A DNA stretch of 64,000 nucleotides from the NCBI RefSeq assembly GCF_000953655.1, contig NZ_LN681225.1, forward strand, positions 884,001 to 948,000, written 5' to 3'. Source of the stretch: Legionella hackeliae. Lineage in GTDB: Bacteria > Pseudomonadota > Gammaproteobacteria > Legionellales > Legionellaceae. A program made the translations under genes and the position numbers. Shown here piece by piece: positions 18,598-27,894 of this stretch (position 1 is its first letter; every line of letters begins with the position of its first letter). The notes below the pieces were generated by a model. The model saw nothing but the letters and a program-made list of their open reading frames with translations. It was not told the origin of the DNA and did not search any database.

Positions 18598-19868
18598 GCG
18601 AAGTTCTTGATTTTTATCAAAAGCAGGCCAAAGAAGGATTGTCTTCAATTCCCTGGGTAGCTGAGCTACAGGAAAAAGGCTTGCGAGAATTGACTTACTA
18701 CGGTTTTCCAACTCGACACAATGAAGATTGGAAATATACAGTGGTAGATGCTTTGTTGCAGCAACAATTTTTAAGCCCGCAAGCGACTCAAACTGAAGCA
18801 AGTATAATTTCAGATATCCCTGGTAAACATCAGATTCTCATTCAAAACGGACAAATTTCAGGAATCAATGAACTGGGTAAACAGCTTCCTTCTACAGTTT
18901 TGATACAGCCCTTATTTCAAGCATTAGCGCAACATGAAGATAAAATTAAGCCCTATTTCAATCAACTGCTAAAGCAAGAGCATGGTTTTCATGCATTAAA
19001 CACCGCAATGTTGCATACGGGTGTTGTGATTTATGTTCCAGCGGGTCTTATAATTGAAGAGCCCATTGTGCTTTCGCACTGGCAGGATAAAGAACAAGCT
19101 GTCCATAGTCGTCATTTGATTATTGTGGGGGAAGGCAGTGACGTAACTGTAGTTGAAAATTACCATGGAGCTGAACAATCCAGTTATTTTACCAATACAA
19201 TTACAGAAATATGGACTGCCAAAGATGCTAAATTAACGCACTATAAAATTCAGCGTGAGAGTAAAGCGGCTTATCATATAGGACACATTTTTGTGCAACA
19301 GGAAGAAAATAGCCAATTTAATAGTCACTCTTTAAGTTTGGGGGGGAAATTGGTTCGTAGTGACATCTCCCTCTATTTAAATAAAGAGAGAGCACAATGT
19401 TTAATGAATGGTATTTATGCGCCAACAGAGGGTCAACATATTGATCATCATACGACGGTGCATCATTTAGTGCCCAATTGCCATAGTGAGCAAGATTATA
19501 AAGGAATTTTAGCCGGACGTTCTCGAGCAGTGTTTAATGGCAAAGTTGTTGTGGCAAAAAATGCCCAGCATACAGAAGCAAAGCAACAGAATAAAAATTT
19601 GCTGTTATCGGCACAAGCTGAAATAGATACCAAGCCCCAGTTAGAAATTTTTGCTGATGATGTAATTTGTACCCATGGTGCAACAGTAGGGCAGCTCGAC
19701 GAAGACGCTTTATTTTATTTAGCAACTCGAGGAATTAATAAGCACGAAGCGAGTAGTTATTTAATCCATGCTTTTGCTGCAGATAATTTACGTTTAGTGC
19801 CTCATCGTGAGCTTGCCGAATGGATGGGAACATTATTAACGCAGCAGTTAGGTGATAGCTATGAGTAG
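18594..19868 (+). CDS. sufD: Fe-S cluster assembly protein SufD
   Basis: The 424-residue protein is a SufB paralogue and partner in the SufBC2D complex, with a likely role in iron entry. The N-terminal helical part contains FPTRHNEDWKYTVVDALL, a SufD hallmark. The beta-helix core has VPAGLIIEEPIVLSHW and IVGEGSDVTVVENYHG. The C-terminal part shows NQDYKGILAGRSRAVFNGKV-like sequence, VICTHGATVGQLDEDALFYL and TRGINKHEASSYLIHAFA, including the histidine of THGATVG. The start overlaps sufC by 4 nt and the end overlaps sufS by 8 nt. Confidence 0.97.
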   Translation: MSEVLDFYQKQAKEGLSSIPWVAELQEKGLRELTYYGFPTRHNEDWKYTVVDALLQQQFLSPQATQTEASIISDIPGKHQILIQNGQISGINELGKQLPSTVLIQPLFQALAQHEDKIKPYFNQLLKQEHGFHALNTAMLHTGVVIYVPAGLIIEEPIVLSHWQDKEQAVHSRHLIIVGEGSDVTVVENYHGAEQSSYFTNTITEIWTAKDAKLTHYKIQRESKAAYHIGHIFVQQEENSQFNSHSLSLGGKLVRSDISLYLNKERAQCLMNGIYAPTEGQHIDHHTTVHHLVPNCHSEQDYKGILAGRSRAVFNGKVVVAKNAQHTEAKQQNKNLLLSAQAEIDTKPQLEIFADDVICTHGATVGQLDEDALFYLATRGINKHEASSYLIHAFAADNLRLVPHRELAEWMGTLLTQQLGDSYE

Positions 19869-21105
19869 CGCGACAGCATTAATTGAAACATTGGATATTG
19901 ACGCAATTCGAAAAAATTTTCCTGTCCTGAATCAGACAGTGAATGAATATCCATTAACCTATTTAGACAATGCAGCAACAACGCAAAAGCCGCAGGCGGT
20001 AATTGATGCGATTGCTCATTACTATGCGCATGATAATGCGAATGTGCATCGTGGCGTTCATGCATTAAGTGTTCGAGCAACGCAACAATTTGAGGCCGTT
20101 CGGAATAAAGTTCAGCGATTTATTAATGCCAAATCAGCGCGTGAATGTATCTTTGTTCGTGGCACAACAGAAGGGATTAATCTGGTTGCCCAAAGCCTTG
20201 TTGCTCCACGTATATTGCCCGGTGAAGAAATTTTAATTACGCATATGGAACATCATTCCAACATTGTTCCCTGGCAAATGGTGTGTAAGAAAACTGGAGC
20301 ACGTCTTGAAGTAGCCCCAATTTCATTTGATGGGGATATTTTGCTAGATGAGTTTGAGCGAAAATTAAGCGAGAACACCAAATTTGTGGCCATTAATTAT
20401 GTTTCCAATGCGCTTGGAACGATTAATCCTGTTAAAAAAATGATTGAAATGGCGCATGCTTATGGAGCGCTTGTTCTACTCGATGGTGCCCAGGCAACAG
20501 CACATTTGCCTGTCGATGTACAGGATTTGGACTGTGATTTTTATGCTTTTTCTGGGCATAAAATGTATGGTCCTACGGGTATTGGCGTCCTATGGGGAAA
20601 AGAAAAAATCTTAGATGACATGGTACCCTATCAAGGTGGTGGGGAAATGATTAACTATGTCACTTTAGAGGCCACAGACTATGCTCAATTGCCTCATAAG
20701 TTCGAAGCAGGTACTCCCAATATTGCGGGCACAATTGGTTTAGGAGCCGCAATAGATTATCTGTGGTCTTTAGATATGGAGGCTATCGCTGCTTATGAAG
20801 CGCATTTATTGGACTATGCCACACTGGCAGTTCAGTCTGTAAAAGGGTTTAACATTGTAGGCACAGCAAAACATAAAGTGCCTATTATTTCTTTTGTTCA
20901 TGGCAAAATTCATGCGCATGATATTGGTACAATCTTAGATTCGTTAGGCATTGCGACTCGCAGTGGGCATCACTGTACAATGCCATTAATGGATTTTCTA
21001 GGTCTTGCAGCAACAAGCCGCATTTCTTTATCGTTCTATAATACGAAGGAAGAAATTGATCGCTGTGTAAAAGCGCTGCATAAAGTGAAAGAGGTATTTG
21101 CATGA
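19861..21105 (+). CDS. sufS: Cysteine desulfurase SufS
   Basis: The ATG at 19861 gives 414 residues and is preferred over an ATT-type extension. SufS is a PLP enzyme that takes sulfur from cysteine as a persulfide and passes it to SufU or SufE. Motifs: YLDNAATTQKPQAVIDAI near the N-terminus, NVHRGVHALS, the PLP lysine in FSGHKMYGPTGIGVLWG (about residue 234), and the catalytic cysteine in TRSGHHCTMPLMDFLG (about residue 372), which is the group II (CsdB/SufS) pattern. It overlaps sufD and sufU. SufU downstream is the probable sulfur acceptor. Confidence 0.97.
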   Translation: MSSATALIETLDIDAIRKNFPVLNQTVNEYPLTYLDNAATTQKPQAVIDAIAHYYAHDNANVHRGVHALSVRATQQFEAVRNKVQRFINAKSARECIFVRGTTEGINLVAQSLVAPRILPGEEILITHMEHHSNIVPWQMVCKKTGARLEVAPISFDGDILLDEFERKLSENTKFVAINYVSNALGTINPVKKMIEMAHAYGALVLLDGAQATAHLPVDVQDLDCDFYAFSGHKMYGPTGIGVLWGKEKILDDMVPYQGGGEMINYVTLEATDYAQLPHKFEAGTPNIAGTIGLGAAIDYLWSLDMEAIAAYEAHLLDYATLAVQSVKGFNIVGTAKHKVPIISFVHGKIHAHDIGTILDSLGIATRSGHHCTMPLMDFLGLAATSRISLSFYNTKEEIDRCVKALHKVKEVFA

Positions 21106-21548
21106 CAATGGAACTGCGAGAGCTTTATCAAGAAATTATTATTGATCATAATCGCAATCCGCGTAATCACCATGTGATGCAGAATGCGAGTGCTCAGGCA
21201 CAAGGTTTCAATCCTTTATGTGGTGATAAGCTCACAGTCTATTTGAAGTTAGAAAAAAATGTCATTATTGATGTCAGTTTTGTCGGTTCGGGATGTGCTA
21301 TTTCACAAGCTTCTGCCTCTTTAATGACCGAAGCGCTACTCGGAAAAACAATGACCGAAGCGCATGAGTTGTTTCAGCGTTTTCATTCAATGATTACATC
21401 AAATGATGAGCAGACGGTTTCATTGGATAAATTGACAGTACTTGCTGGCGTTAAAGCGTATCCAGCTCGTGTTAAATGCGCCACACTCGCCTGGCATACC
21501 CTGGAAGCCGCACTCAATAAAAGTAAGGACCCTGTCAGTACGGAGTGA
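21102..21548 (+). CDS. sufU: SufU-type scaffold/sulfur-transfer protein
   Basis: The 148-residue NifU/IscU-fold protein has three conserved cysteines in NPLCGDKLTVYL, GSGCAISQASASLM and RVKCATLAWHTLEAAL, plus the adjacent aspartate. It lacks the LPPVK HscA-binding motif of IscU and has the longer middle segment of SufU, so it most likely receives persulfide sulfur from SufS, zinc-dependently as known for Gram-positive SufU. The start overlaps the sufS stop (ATGA). SufU rather than SufE/SufA in a gammaproteobacterial suf operon is a useful lineage marker. Confidence 0.92.
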   Translation: MTMELRELYQEIIIDHNRNPRNHHVMQNASAQAQGFNPLCGDKLTVYLKLEKNVIIDVSFVGSGCAISQASASLMTEALLGKTMTEAHELFQRFHSMITSNDEQTVSLDKLTVLAGVKAYPARVKCATLAWHTLEAALNKSKDPVSTE

Positions 21549-21552
21549 GGTC

Positions 21553-21888
21553 ATGTTTGGATTTAGAAAAAAACAGGATAATGAAGCATTGAAAGAAGCA
21601 GTTATCGTTGCCCTAAAAACCGTTTTTGATCCTGAAATACCAGTCAATATTTACGACTTGGGATTAATTTACGATGTTGCCATTAATGACGAGCAGCATG
21701 TGCATATTCAAATGACCTTGACTACTCCAGGTTGCCCTGTGGCTCAAACGTTTCCAGGTACTGTCGAGCAAGCAGTGAATCAAGTAGAGGGTGTTAATGA
21801 TTGTACGGTAGAGTTGGTTTGGGATCCGCCCTGGACTCAGGAGCGTATGACTGAAGCTGCTCGATTGGAGCTTGGAATTTTTTATTAG
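21553..21888 (+). CDS. sufT: SufT, DUF59/MIP18-family Fe-S assembly factor
   Basis: The ATG at 21553, with GGAG-like sequence upstream, yields 111 residues; the longer frame only overlaps sufU. The MIP18/DUF59 domain is clear: ALKTVFDPEIPVNIYDLGLI, then MTLTTPGCPVAQTFPGTVEQ with the conserved cysteine, then VELVWDPPWTQERMTEAA. SufT is an auxiliary maturation factor needed when demand for Fe-S clusters is high. It is the last gene of the suf operon, 4 bp after sufU. Confidence 0.93.
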   Translation: MFGFRKKQDNEALKEAVIVALKTVFDPEIPVNIYDLGLIYDVAINDEQHVHIQMTLTTPGCPVAQTFPGTVEQAVNQVEGVNDCTVELVWDPPWTQERMTEAARLELGIFY

Positions 21889-21890
21889 TC

Positions 21891-22844
21891 ATGAAAGAAA
21901 ATCGTTGGCAACCTTCTGCATCCTTTGATGTTTTACGTTTACGTGCTCAATTACTTTCGCAAATTCGCAGATTTTTTCTTGAGCGTAATTATCTCGAAGT
22001 CGAAACCCCTATAATGGCACGTTTTGGTGTTACAGACGTATACTTGTCGAATATCCGAGCAACTTTTCGGGGTGAATCCTATTGCTTACAAACTTCGCCC
22101 GAGTATCACATGAAAAGGTTACTTGCGGCTGGTAGTGGACCCATTTTTCAGCTCGCACGTGTTTTTCGCGATGATGAATTAGGACGTTGGCATAATCCTG
22201 AATTCACTATGTTAGAATGGTATCAATTAAATATTAATCATCATCAGTTAATGGATGAGGTTGATGCCTTGTTGCAGTTAATTTTGCAATCCCGACCAAT
22301 GATAAGAAAAACATATCAACAAAGTTTTCTCGAAATTTGTGGGTTTGATCCTTTCGAAATTACTATTCCAAAGCTCAAAATTTTTTTAAAGCAACACGCA
22401 CTCGATAATGTACTACCAGCTGATGAAGATGATCTTGATCAATATTTATTTCTAATTATGAGTCACATTGTTGAACCTGCTCTTGGAGAGGAAGAAGTTC
22501 CTGTAGCAATCTATAATTTCCCTTCCTCCCAAGCTGCCTTAGCGAAAGTGCATGAGGGTACTGCAGAGCGATTTGAAGTCTATTTTAAAGGGGTAGAGCT
22601 TGCGAATGGGTTTCATGAATTAACAGATGCTTTAGCACAAGCCAACCGCTTTGATCAGGATTTAACTGTACGCCAACGGATGGGATTGATGCTTCCAAAG
22701 CCCGATGAATATTTATTACAAGCGTTATCTCATGGACTACCATCCTGTAGCGGAGTGGCTCTTGGGGTTGATAGACTGTTGGCTTTGGCACTTTCTCAAA
22801 CAACGATCGCAAATGTTTTAACCTTCGATTTTTCAAGAGCTTAA
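21891..22844 (+). CDS. epmA: EF-P--(R)-beta-lysine ligase EpmA
   Basis: The 317-residue protein is a truncated class II lysyl-tRNA-synthetase paralogue that attaches (R)-beta-lysine to elongation factor P. It lacks the OB-fold anticodon domain. Class II motifs are visible: FFLERNYLEVETPIMARFG (motif 1), FRDDELGRWHNPEFTMLEWY (motif 2) and SGVALGVDRLLALAL (motif 3). LQTSPEYHMKRLLAAGSGP is typical. It starts 2 bp after sufT, so it may be cotranscribed with suf by read-through. The partners epmB and efp are not in the window. Confidence 0.95.
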   Translation: MKENRWQPSASFDVLRLRAQLLSQIRRFFLERNYLEVETPIMARFGVTDVYLSNIRATFRGESYCLQTSPEYHMKRLLAAGSGPIFQLARVFRDDELGRWHNPEFTMLEWYQLNINHHQLMDEVDALLQLILQSRPMIRKTYQQSFLEICGFDPFEITIPKLKIFLKQHALDNVLPADEDDLDQYLFLIMSHIVEPALGEEEVPVAIYNFPSSQAALAKVHEGTAERFEVYFKGVELANGFHELTDALAQANRFDQDLTVRQRMGLMLPKPDEYLLQALSHGLPSCSGVALGVDRLLALALSQTTIANVLTFDFSRA

Positions 22845-22883
22845 GCTCCTGTCACCTCAATATATTTGTTTAAAAATATATCT

Positions 22884-22900
22884 ATTAATATTTTCTTAAT
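22884..22900 (+). promoter_or_regulatory. PmrA-box promoter
   Basis: ATTAATATTTTCTTAAT: two TTAAT half-sites with an 11-nt period. A -10-like TAAAAT follows at 22911-22916, exactly 10 nt after the box. This is the arrangement of PmrA-activated Legionella effector promoters (yTTAAkATTnnyTTAAk overlapping -35). Only the first base departs from that pattern. Confidence 0.75.
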
Positions 22901-22965
22901 AATAAATGTATAAAATAATTACAAAATTCTTAATTGCATGTATTAACAAACGTATAGGTGATTTA

Positions 22966-23559
22966 ATGAAGTTTTCAGGAAAATTTGAAAATCAGTATAA
23001 TGAATTCTGGAATAATGTGGTTGTCTTGGCTTATAAACAGATCAAAGCTTATGCGAAAATATCAGCAAAACCAAGTTTCTTTAGTGGTCATAATTACACA
23101 GTTGATCTTAACCATTGGGTTAATAAATATTGCGATGGTGCATTGTCATTGTTGAACAATCTGTCTCGACAACTCCCCTTATTTGATGATAAAGACAATG
23201 CCGCTTTGTATCTTGAGCAAACAAAAGCTGCTGTTGTTGGTGATTTAACCAAATTTAAAACCTTTTTACACAAGCAATCTATTGCAGTTGCAAGAATAGA
23301 GCAAACCCTATCTATAGTTAATCCTGTTGTGGTATCCGATACTGAAATGAATGAAGTCGGTGCTGAATTCACTGAAGAGGTGACGCCCCAGGAGACTATA
23401 CCTTCAACATTCGTAACTATTGAGAAAGACTGGAACGAATTCATGAAGGGAGTAGAAGAAAAGTATCCTTCTTTACTGGATATGCTTATGACTCCTCCCA
23501 CCAACACTTCAAGCTCTCAAACTAGTTTTGATGATTCAATGACATTCGGTTTCAATTAA
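22966..23559 (+). CDS. Hypothetical protein under a PmrA box, candidate Dot/Icm effector
   Basis: The ATG at 22966 is chosen because the predicted transcription start (about 22923) lies downstream of the longer start at 22906, and an AGGTGA site precedes it. The 197-residue soluble protein begins MKFSGKFENQYNEFWNNVVV and appears helical to about residue 130. A variable acidic linker follows (VSDTEMNEVGAEFTEEVTPQ), and the C-terminus is short and Ser/Thr-rich, ending SFDDSMTFGFN. No known domain was recognised. The acidic patch and hydroxyl-rich tail fit Dot/Icm secretion signals. It is a single-gene unit closed by a strong hairpin. Confidence 0.75.
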   Translation: MKFSGKFENQYNEFWNNVVVLAYKQIKAYAKISAKPSFFSGHNYTVDLNHWVNKYCDGALSLLNNLSRQLPLFDDKDNAALYLEQTKAAVVGDLTKFKTFLHKQSIAVARIEQTLSIVNPVVVSDTEMNEVGAEFTEEVTPQETIPSTFVTIEKDWNEFMKGVEEKYPSLLDMLMTPPTNTSSSQTSFDDSMTFGFN

Positions 23560-23565
23560 GATAAA

Positions 23566-23596
23566 AATGCATGAAGACAATTGCTCTTCATGCATT
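23566..23596. terminator. Bidirectional terminator between convergent genes
   Basis: Perfect 12-bp stem (23566-23577 and 23585-23596) with a 7-nt loop, with T-rich sequence on the plus-strand side (ACTTTTTG) and A-rich sequence upstream that gives a T-run on the minus strand. It serves both the effector candidate and the SDR gene ending at 23595. Confidence 0.85.
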
Positions 23597-24515
23597 ACTT
23601 TTTGAGTTCTTTTTCCAAAGCCAATCGAAGCTCAGGAAAGCGAAATTGATAGCCTTCAGCTAACAAATTTTTAGGTAAAACGCGCTGCCCGTGTAGAAGG
23701 AGGCTGTCTCCCATCTCTCCAAATAGAATGTGAATAACAAAAGCAGGTGTTCTAAACAATAAGGGACGATGCATAACGTTTGCTAATGTTTTTGCAAACT
23801 CCGCCTGGCTGACCGGGTTAGGGGAGGTAATATTAAACGAACCAGTAAGCTCTGGGTGCTCTAATAGAAACTTAAAAGCCCCGATAACATCTTCGACATG
23901 GACCCAGGAAATAATTTGTTGACCATTACCAATGATGCTGCCCAGACCTAACTTAAAACTGGGGATTAACCGCTTTAACATGCCTTCTTCTTTTTTTAAC
24001 ACTACTCCAAAACGAGTAGTGGTTACTTTCATACCGTGATCAAGTGCTGGTTGTAAAGCTTGCTGCCATTTAATACCAATTTCCTGCAGAAAATCGGCGG
24101 GTTTTGAAAAATCAATGGTAGTGTTTTCGTCAAATGCTCTAAGATCACCATTTTGTTGTAAACCATACAGACCTACTGCATTAGCACAATAAAAATGGGG
24201 TTTAATGTTGTGAGATACGGCCCAATTAATAAGTATGGCAGTGGTATCCACCCGAGAGCTTATCAATAACTGCTTCACTTTATCAGTCCAACGCGAGGCT
24301 GCAATGTTATGACCACTTAAATTGATGATGGCGTTGTAATTAGTCGCGTCCAATGTTGGCAGCATATCCCAGGTTGTCTGAGTGACATTCGCACCAAAAT
24401 GCTGTTCCATTTTGCGTTTCGAGCGTCCTAAAACAGTAATCTCATGATGGGGGAGTAGAGCATTAACCAGTTCTGTACCTATAAATCCTGAAGCGCCTGC
24501 AATCAAAATTTTCAT
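23595..24515 (-). CDS. TIGR01777-family SDR epimerase (YfcH-like)
   Basis: The 306-residue extended SDR protein belongs to the YfcH/SDR39U1 family of NAD(P)-binding putative epimerases. The N-terminal nucleotide-binding motif is MKILIAGASGFIGTELVNAL (GxxGxxG). The family signature follows in INLSGHNIAASRWTDKVK, with SSRVDTTAILINW, CANAVGLYG around the active-site Tyr, and the C-terminal DUF1731 part (PNPVSQAEFAKTLANVMHRP). The physiological substrate is unknown. Its start overlaps the stop of the neighbouring SDR gene by 4 nt, so the two are cotranscribed. Confidence 0.9.
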   Translation of the reverse strand: MKILIAGASGFIGTELVNALLPHHEITVLGRSKRKMEQHFGANVTQTTWDMLPTLDATNYNAIINLSGHNIAASRWTDKVKQLLISSRVDTTAILINWAVSHNIKPHFYCANAVGLYGLQQNGDLRAFDENTTIDFSKPADFLQEIGIKWQQALQPALDHGMKVTTTRFGVVLKKEEGMLKRLIPSFKLGLGSIIGNGQQIISWVHVEDVIGAFKFLLEHPELTGSFNITSPNPVSQAEFAKTLANVMHRPLLFRTPAFVIHILFGEMGDSLLLHGQRVLPKNLLAEGYQFRFPELRLALEKELKK

Positions 24516-25372
24516 GAGAGTAGTCCTTGCGATTTTAGACTTAATTTCACAGCGTCAGCCAATGGCGTTAAATGAAGTGAAGATTGAAGCTTAGTTTTTA
24601 AAGACTGAATTGACAAGCGTTTTGAAGCACTAAGAAACTCTTTTTTCATGGGACTTGCCCTTTCCCAAGCTTGCTCGAAGGTTTCAAGAGAAGGGGGCGC
24701 AAGCTCTAATAGTTGCGCCACTAACTGTTGTAATACTCCAAAAGTAGTGGGATTGCCATCAGCAATATTATAAATACCAGACGATTTTATTTGGGTAAGT
24801 GCGACACTAATTTCTGCTAAATTCTCAACATAAATGTGATTGGTGTAAGGGGATACTTGAGGATTGATGATAGGTATTTGCTCTCTGGCTGCTTGTAGTG
24901 GTAATCGATGTGGCCCGTAAATTCCAGCGATACGTAATAAAGTTAAAGGAATATGGTGCTTTTGGCAGAAAGTTACCCACTGATTTTCAGCATCTAATCG
25001 ACGCTGTTGTCGTTTACTGGTTATATGGCACACTGATAATTCATCCACCCAGGCTCCCTGGTGATCGCCATAGACACCACTTGAACCAAAATAAATGACT
25101 TGTGAGGCTTGCAAATGACTGTGCGTTAAAAATTTCTGCAAACCTAAATCGTGGTCATTATCCCCAGCTGGTGGAATTAAATAATAAATTATTGTATCGG
25201 CATCTTCCCATATGAACGGCGTTGCAATATCGTGGCTTATATGCGCTAATCCTTCTAATGCATACGCACTATCTAAATGACGAGAAATAGCGGTGACCGA
25301 TTGTTGTTGATTTAATAGATGTCGAGCTAAATAGTAACCACAATAGCCATAACCAAGAATCAAATGTTTCAT
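24512..25372 (-). CDS. NAD(P)-dependent epimerase/dehydratase (YeeZ-like SDR)
   Basis: The 286-residue protein begins MKHLILGYGYCGYYLARHLL, an atypical Rossmann start (GxGYCGxxLA) as in E. coli YeeZ-type proteins. SSGVYGDHQGAWVDEL and LRIAGIYGPHRLPLQAA are the conserved SDR core and substrate-side motifs. Its reaction is not established. It lies 2 bp downstream of the RecB-family nuclease gene and overlaps the next SDR gene by 4 nt, within a minus-strand group of five genes. Confidence 0.85.
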   Translation of the reverse strand: MKHLILGYGYCGYYLARHLLNQQQSVTAISRHLDSAYALEGLAHISHDIATPFIWEDADTIIYYLIPPAGDNDHDLGLQKFLTHSHLQASQVIYFGSSGVYGDHQGAWVDELSVCHITSKRQQRRLDAENQWVTFCQKHHIPLTLLRIAGIYGPHRLPLQAAREQIPIINPQVSPYTNHIYVENLAEISVALTQIKSSGIYNIADGNPTTFGVLQQLVAQLLELAPPSLETFEQAWERASPMKKEFLSASKRLSIQSLKTKLQSSLHLTPLADAVKLSLKSQGLLS

Positions 25373-25374
25373 AC

Positions 25375-27894
25375 TTAACTTACCTTAAATCGACACAGGT
25401 TTTGATAATCACATTGTTGACAAATACTCGGACTGCTTGGCTGAGGCTTGCAGTGCCCTTGAATAAATTCATGCGCTAACTCATTTAACTGATCATGCCA
25501 ATACTGGCGAAGCTCAGTCCAAGTTTGTCCTTTTTTTAATGAACTTATACCAGGAGTTGTCAGGTCCTCTTCACTCAATCCTTTAGGGGTTAAATGACCC
25601 GCTTTTAACTGGGTAAAAAGTAAAGTATTAATGGCATCATCTAACAATGCATAAAGCAGTAATTGAGGCTCTTTAGGGCGTTCTTCGTTCCAGGGTAAAC
25701 TTTGAGGCAAGCTTGTTTTATAGTCTATCACCCATTTTTGACCATTTTCGGTGATATCCAATCTATCAACGCGAACTCTAAATGTCATATCTGCTAAATT
25801 AATTTTAAATTCTTGTTCAAGCGCTTCGATTTCAAACGCGGGACGTTGACGCTCCCAATCCAAACTGGCTTGCACTAATTGTTTAAGTCGCTCTAATTCT
25901 ACTTCCTGGATGATAGGTGAAAATGAATACTTCCGCTGCTGAATAATTGGTTCTAGAGCGGTATTTATCGCTGATTCAATGTATTGATTTAATGCATTTT
26001 CTTCCAGTTGTAAAAGATTCTTCTGACTTTTTAAGGTTGCCCATAACAACTCCAGAACTTTGTGAATCAATTGTCCTCTCTCTTTGGCATCGGGACCATC
26101 GGAGGTTTCTAATCCATTTCGCACATGCAAACGATGGGCAGCAAAAGCGCGAAAAGGACATTTGGCCTGATTGGCTAAAATGGCGGTGCCTCCTGAAATT
26201 TTCTCTGGACCAATAAAGGGCAGCGAATACTCTTCAACAACCGTTTCAAGTGCTGAAGTTAAGGAAACGACGTCCAATCTGATTGGTTGATAGTCAGTCA
26301 AATCACTAACTAAAGGGCTGACCATATTGGGTTTATCCTCAACTAATCGAGGGTAACTAAAAACGCTAAATGAGCTTGCATTTTTTAAGCGGCTTATTGT
26401 CTTTTCAGCCAAATAGAGTTCGCGAGCCGGATCTGCGTGGGGCATCAGGCCATCCCGTTGTAAGCTTAGTGGTATGAAAGCAGAGAGTTTAACGGATTGT
26501 GGTAAACATTGATCAGTTAAACCTGTAACCCACAAACTATCAAAAGCACAGCCAGATGCTTCTAGCAACCCAAGAATTTGTACCGGAGTAGCCATTTTTT
26601 GTGGTTGAAAAATGGTGGAGTCAGCCAATTGTTTGAAAGCAGCCAATGCATCCCCTCTATTAAGACTAGGGGTAATCAATGCTAATTGTTTGTATTCATC
26701 AAATAATAGCAGTAAGCGCTGATAGCATTGATAGTTCGCGGAATTTAGAGTTGCTTCACCAGGAAAACCAAGATTTTTAAGTCGTTGATGAAATAATGTA
26801 ATCCAGGTTTGAACACTAGCTTCCTCTGGGTAGCTAACAATGCTTTGGAGGAGTTTGGCCAGCTTTGGTGCTTTGGTTGTTAATTCACCGACAAATGCGG
26901 CCTGCGAAAAGTTTAGCTCACGTAAACAGAAACTATTTTCCATCACGTATGCTCGAGCAAGTAATTCACTCTGGGAAGATGCCAGATAGGGCGAACTTAA
27001 TAGCAAACGGGCCTGATGAATATTGAGGGTTTGACCGTCTAAGCTAAGCCAAGATAAGGCATGTGCAACCATAGGAAGGTCGGCCAGAGGTTTACCTAGA
27101 GAGATATTAAATTCTTCTGAAGAAAGATGATGCTGTAATTTTCGCTGTAAGAAGGACGATTTTTTTTCCAAATCGGGTATCACAACCCCAATACGTGTAT
27201 TCCCCTGTGCAAGACGTTCTTTTATCCAGTGAAAAAGTTGCGTGTACTCGTCCTCTTCATTTTGAGCCCCGTATTGATAGATATTGGCAGTTTTTTCCTC
27301 TAAATCAAAATAGTCTGACTGAGCATTTTGGGCAGCCAGGTAGTGCTGCAATTGTTTCTGCTGAGGAGTGAAGTCATCAAAACAGGCCCATATTATTTGC
27401 GTTGCATTAAAATTAGCGTTCTGTGAGGTTAAATAGACAGCAAGCTGAGATTCTGTTATCGCATGACGATGTTGTAATTCATGAGTGAATTGGAGCGCCC
27501 AATGCTGAAATTGGCGAGTTTGATGGGTATACCCAAATGCAGGATGATGAATATCTTGTAACCAGAGGTTACAACGTACCCAAGCTTCTTCTACCGCATT
27601 CATTAAACCTCGACTAACCGTGGCCTCAGTGGTTGATAATACCTGGTGCCACAGATGACGTGTTTGATGTGGTGTTAATAAAAGGGGATGGGTGGCTTGT
27701 GACTGTTCATGACACAATTGCTGAAATGCATTTATTAAAAAAGCACCATAGGGAAGACAGTGTGGTTTTTTATGAATTTGCTGAGGGAATGCTTTTGCAA
27801 AATCAGTCAATAGTTCACTACTTAAGCGATTATTCGGTGTAATAACATAGGCGCCCTGCTTCATTGACGCCAAAAGTTGTTCTTTTCTATTCAT
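25375..27894 (-). CDS. RecB/AddB-like PD-(D/E)XK nuclease family DNA repair protein
   Basis: The protein has 839 residues from the ATG at 27894 (an in-frame ATG at 27906 is also possible). The N-terminal two thirds look like a degenerate UvrD/AddB helicase fold (YVITPNNRLSSELLTDFA at the start). The C-terminal nuclease part has CPFRAFAAHRLHVRN, RGQLIHKVLELLW, RVDRLDITENGQKWVIDYKT (D and DYK catalytic residues) and a final CQQCDYQNLCRF. The four cysteines match the Fe-S cluster site of AddB-type nucleases. The family is annotated as a probable DNA repair protein (TIGR03623). No RecC, AddA or second subunit is nearby. Confidence 0.85.
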   Translation of the reverse strand: MNRKEQLLASMKQGAYVITPNNRLSSELLTDFAKAFPQQIHKKPHCLPYGAFLINAFQQLCHEQSQATHPLLLTPHQTRHLWHQVLSTTEATVSRGLMNAVEEAWVRCNLWLQDIHHPAFGYTHQTRQFQHWALQFTHELQHRHAITESQLAVYLTSQNANFNATQIIWACFDDFTPQQKQLQHYLAAQNAQSDYFDLEEKTANIYQYGAQNEEDEYTQLFHWIKERLAQGNTRIGVVIPDLEKKSSFLQRKLQHHLSSEEFNISLGKPLADLPMVAHALSWLSLDGQTLNIHQARLLLSSPYLASSQSELLARAYVMENSFCLRELNFSQAAFVGELTTKAPKLAKLLQSIVSYPEEASVQTWITLFHQRLKNLGFPGEATLNSANYQCYQRLLLLFDEYKQLALITPSLNRGDALAAFKQLADSTIFQPQKMATPVQILGLLEASGCAFDSLWVTGLTDQCLPQSVKLSAFIPLSLQRDGLMPHADPARELYLAEKTISRLKNASSFSVFSYPRLVEDKPNMVSPLVSDLTDYQPIRLDVVSLTSALETVVEEYSLPFIGPEKISGGTAILANQAKCPFRAFAAHRLHVRNGLETSDGPDAKERGQLIHKVLELLWATLKSQKNLLQLEENALNQYIESAINTALEPIIQQRKYSFSPIIQEVELERLKQLVQASLDWERQRPAFEIEALEQEFKINLADMTFRVRVDRLDITENGQKWVIDYKTSLPQSLPWNEERPKEPQLLLYALLDDAINTLLFTQLKAGHLTPKGLSEEDLTTPGISSLKKGQTWTELRQYWHDQLNELAHEFIQGHCKPQPSSPSICQQCDYQNLCRFKVS

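Noticed and set aside
22906-22965. Longer start for the PmrA-box gene at 22906
   Set aside because: It would begin upstream of the predicted transcription start at about 22923, so it could not be translated from that promoter.
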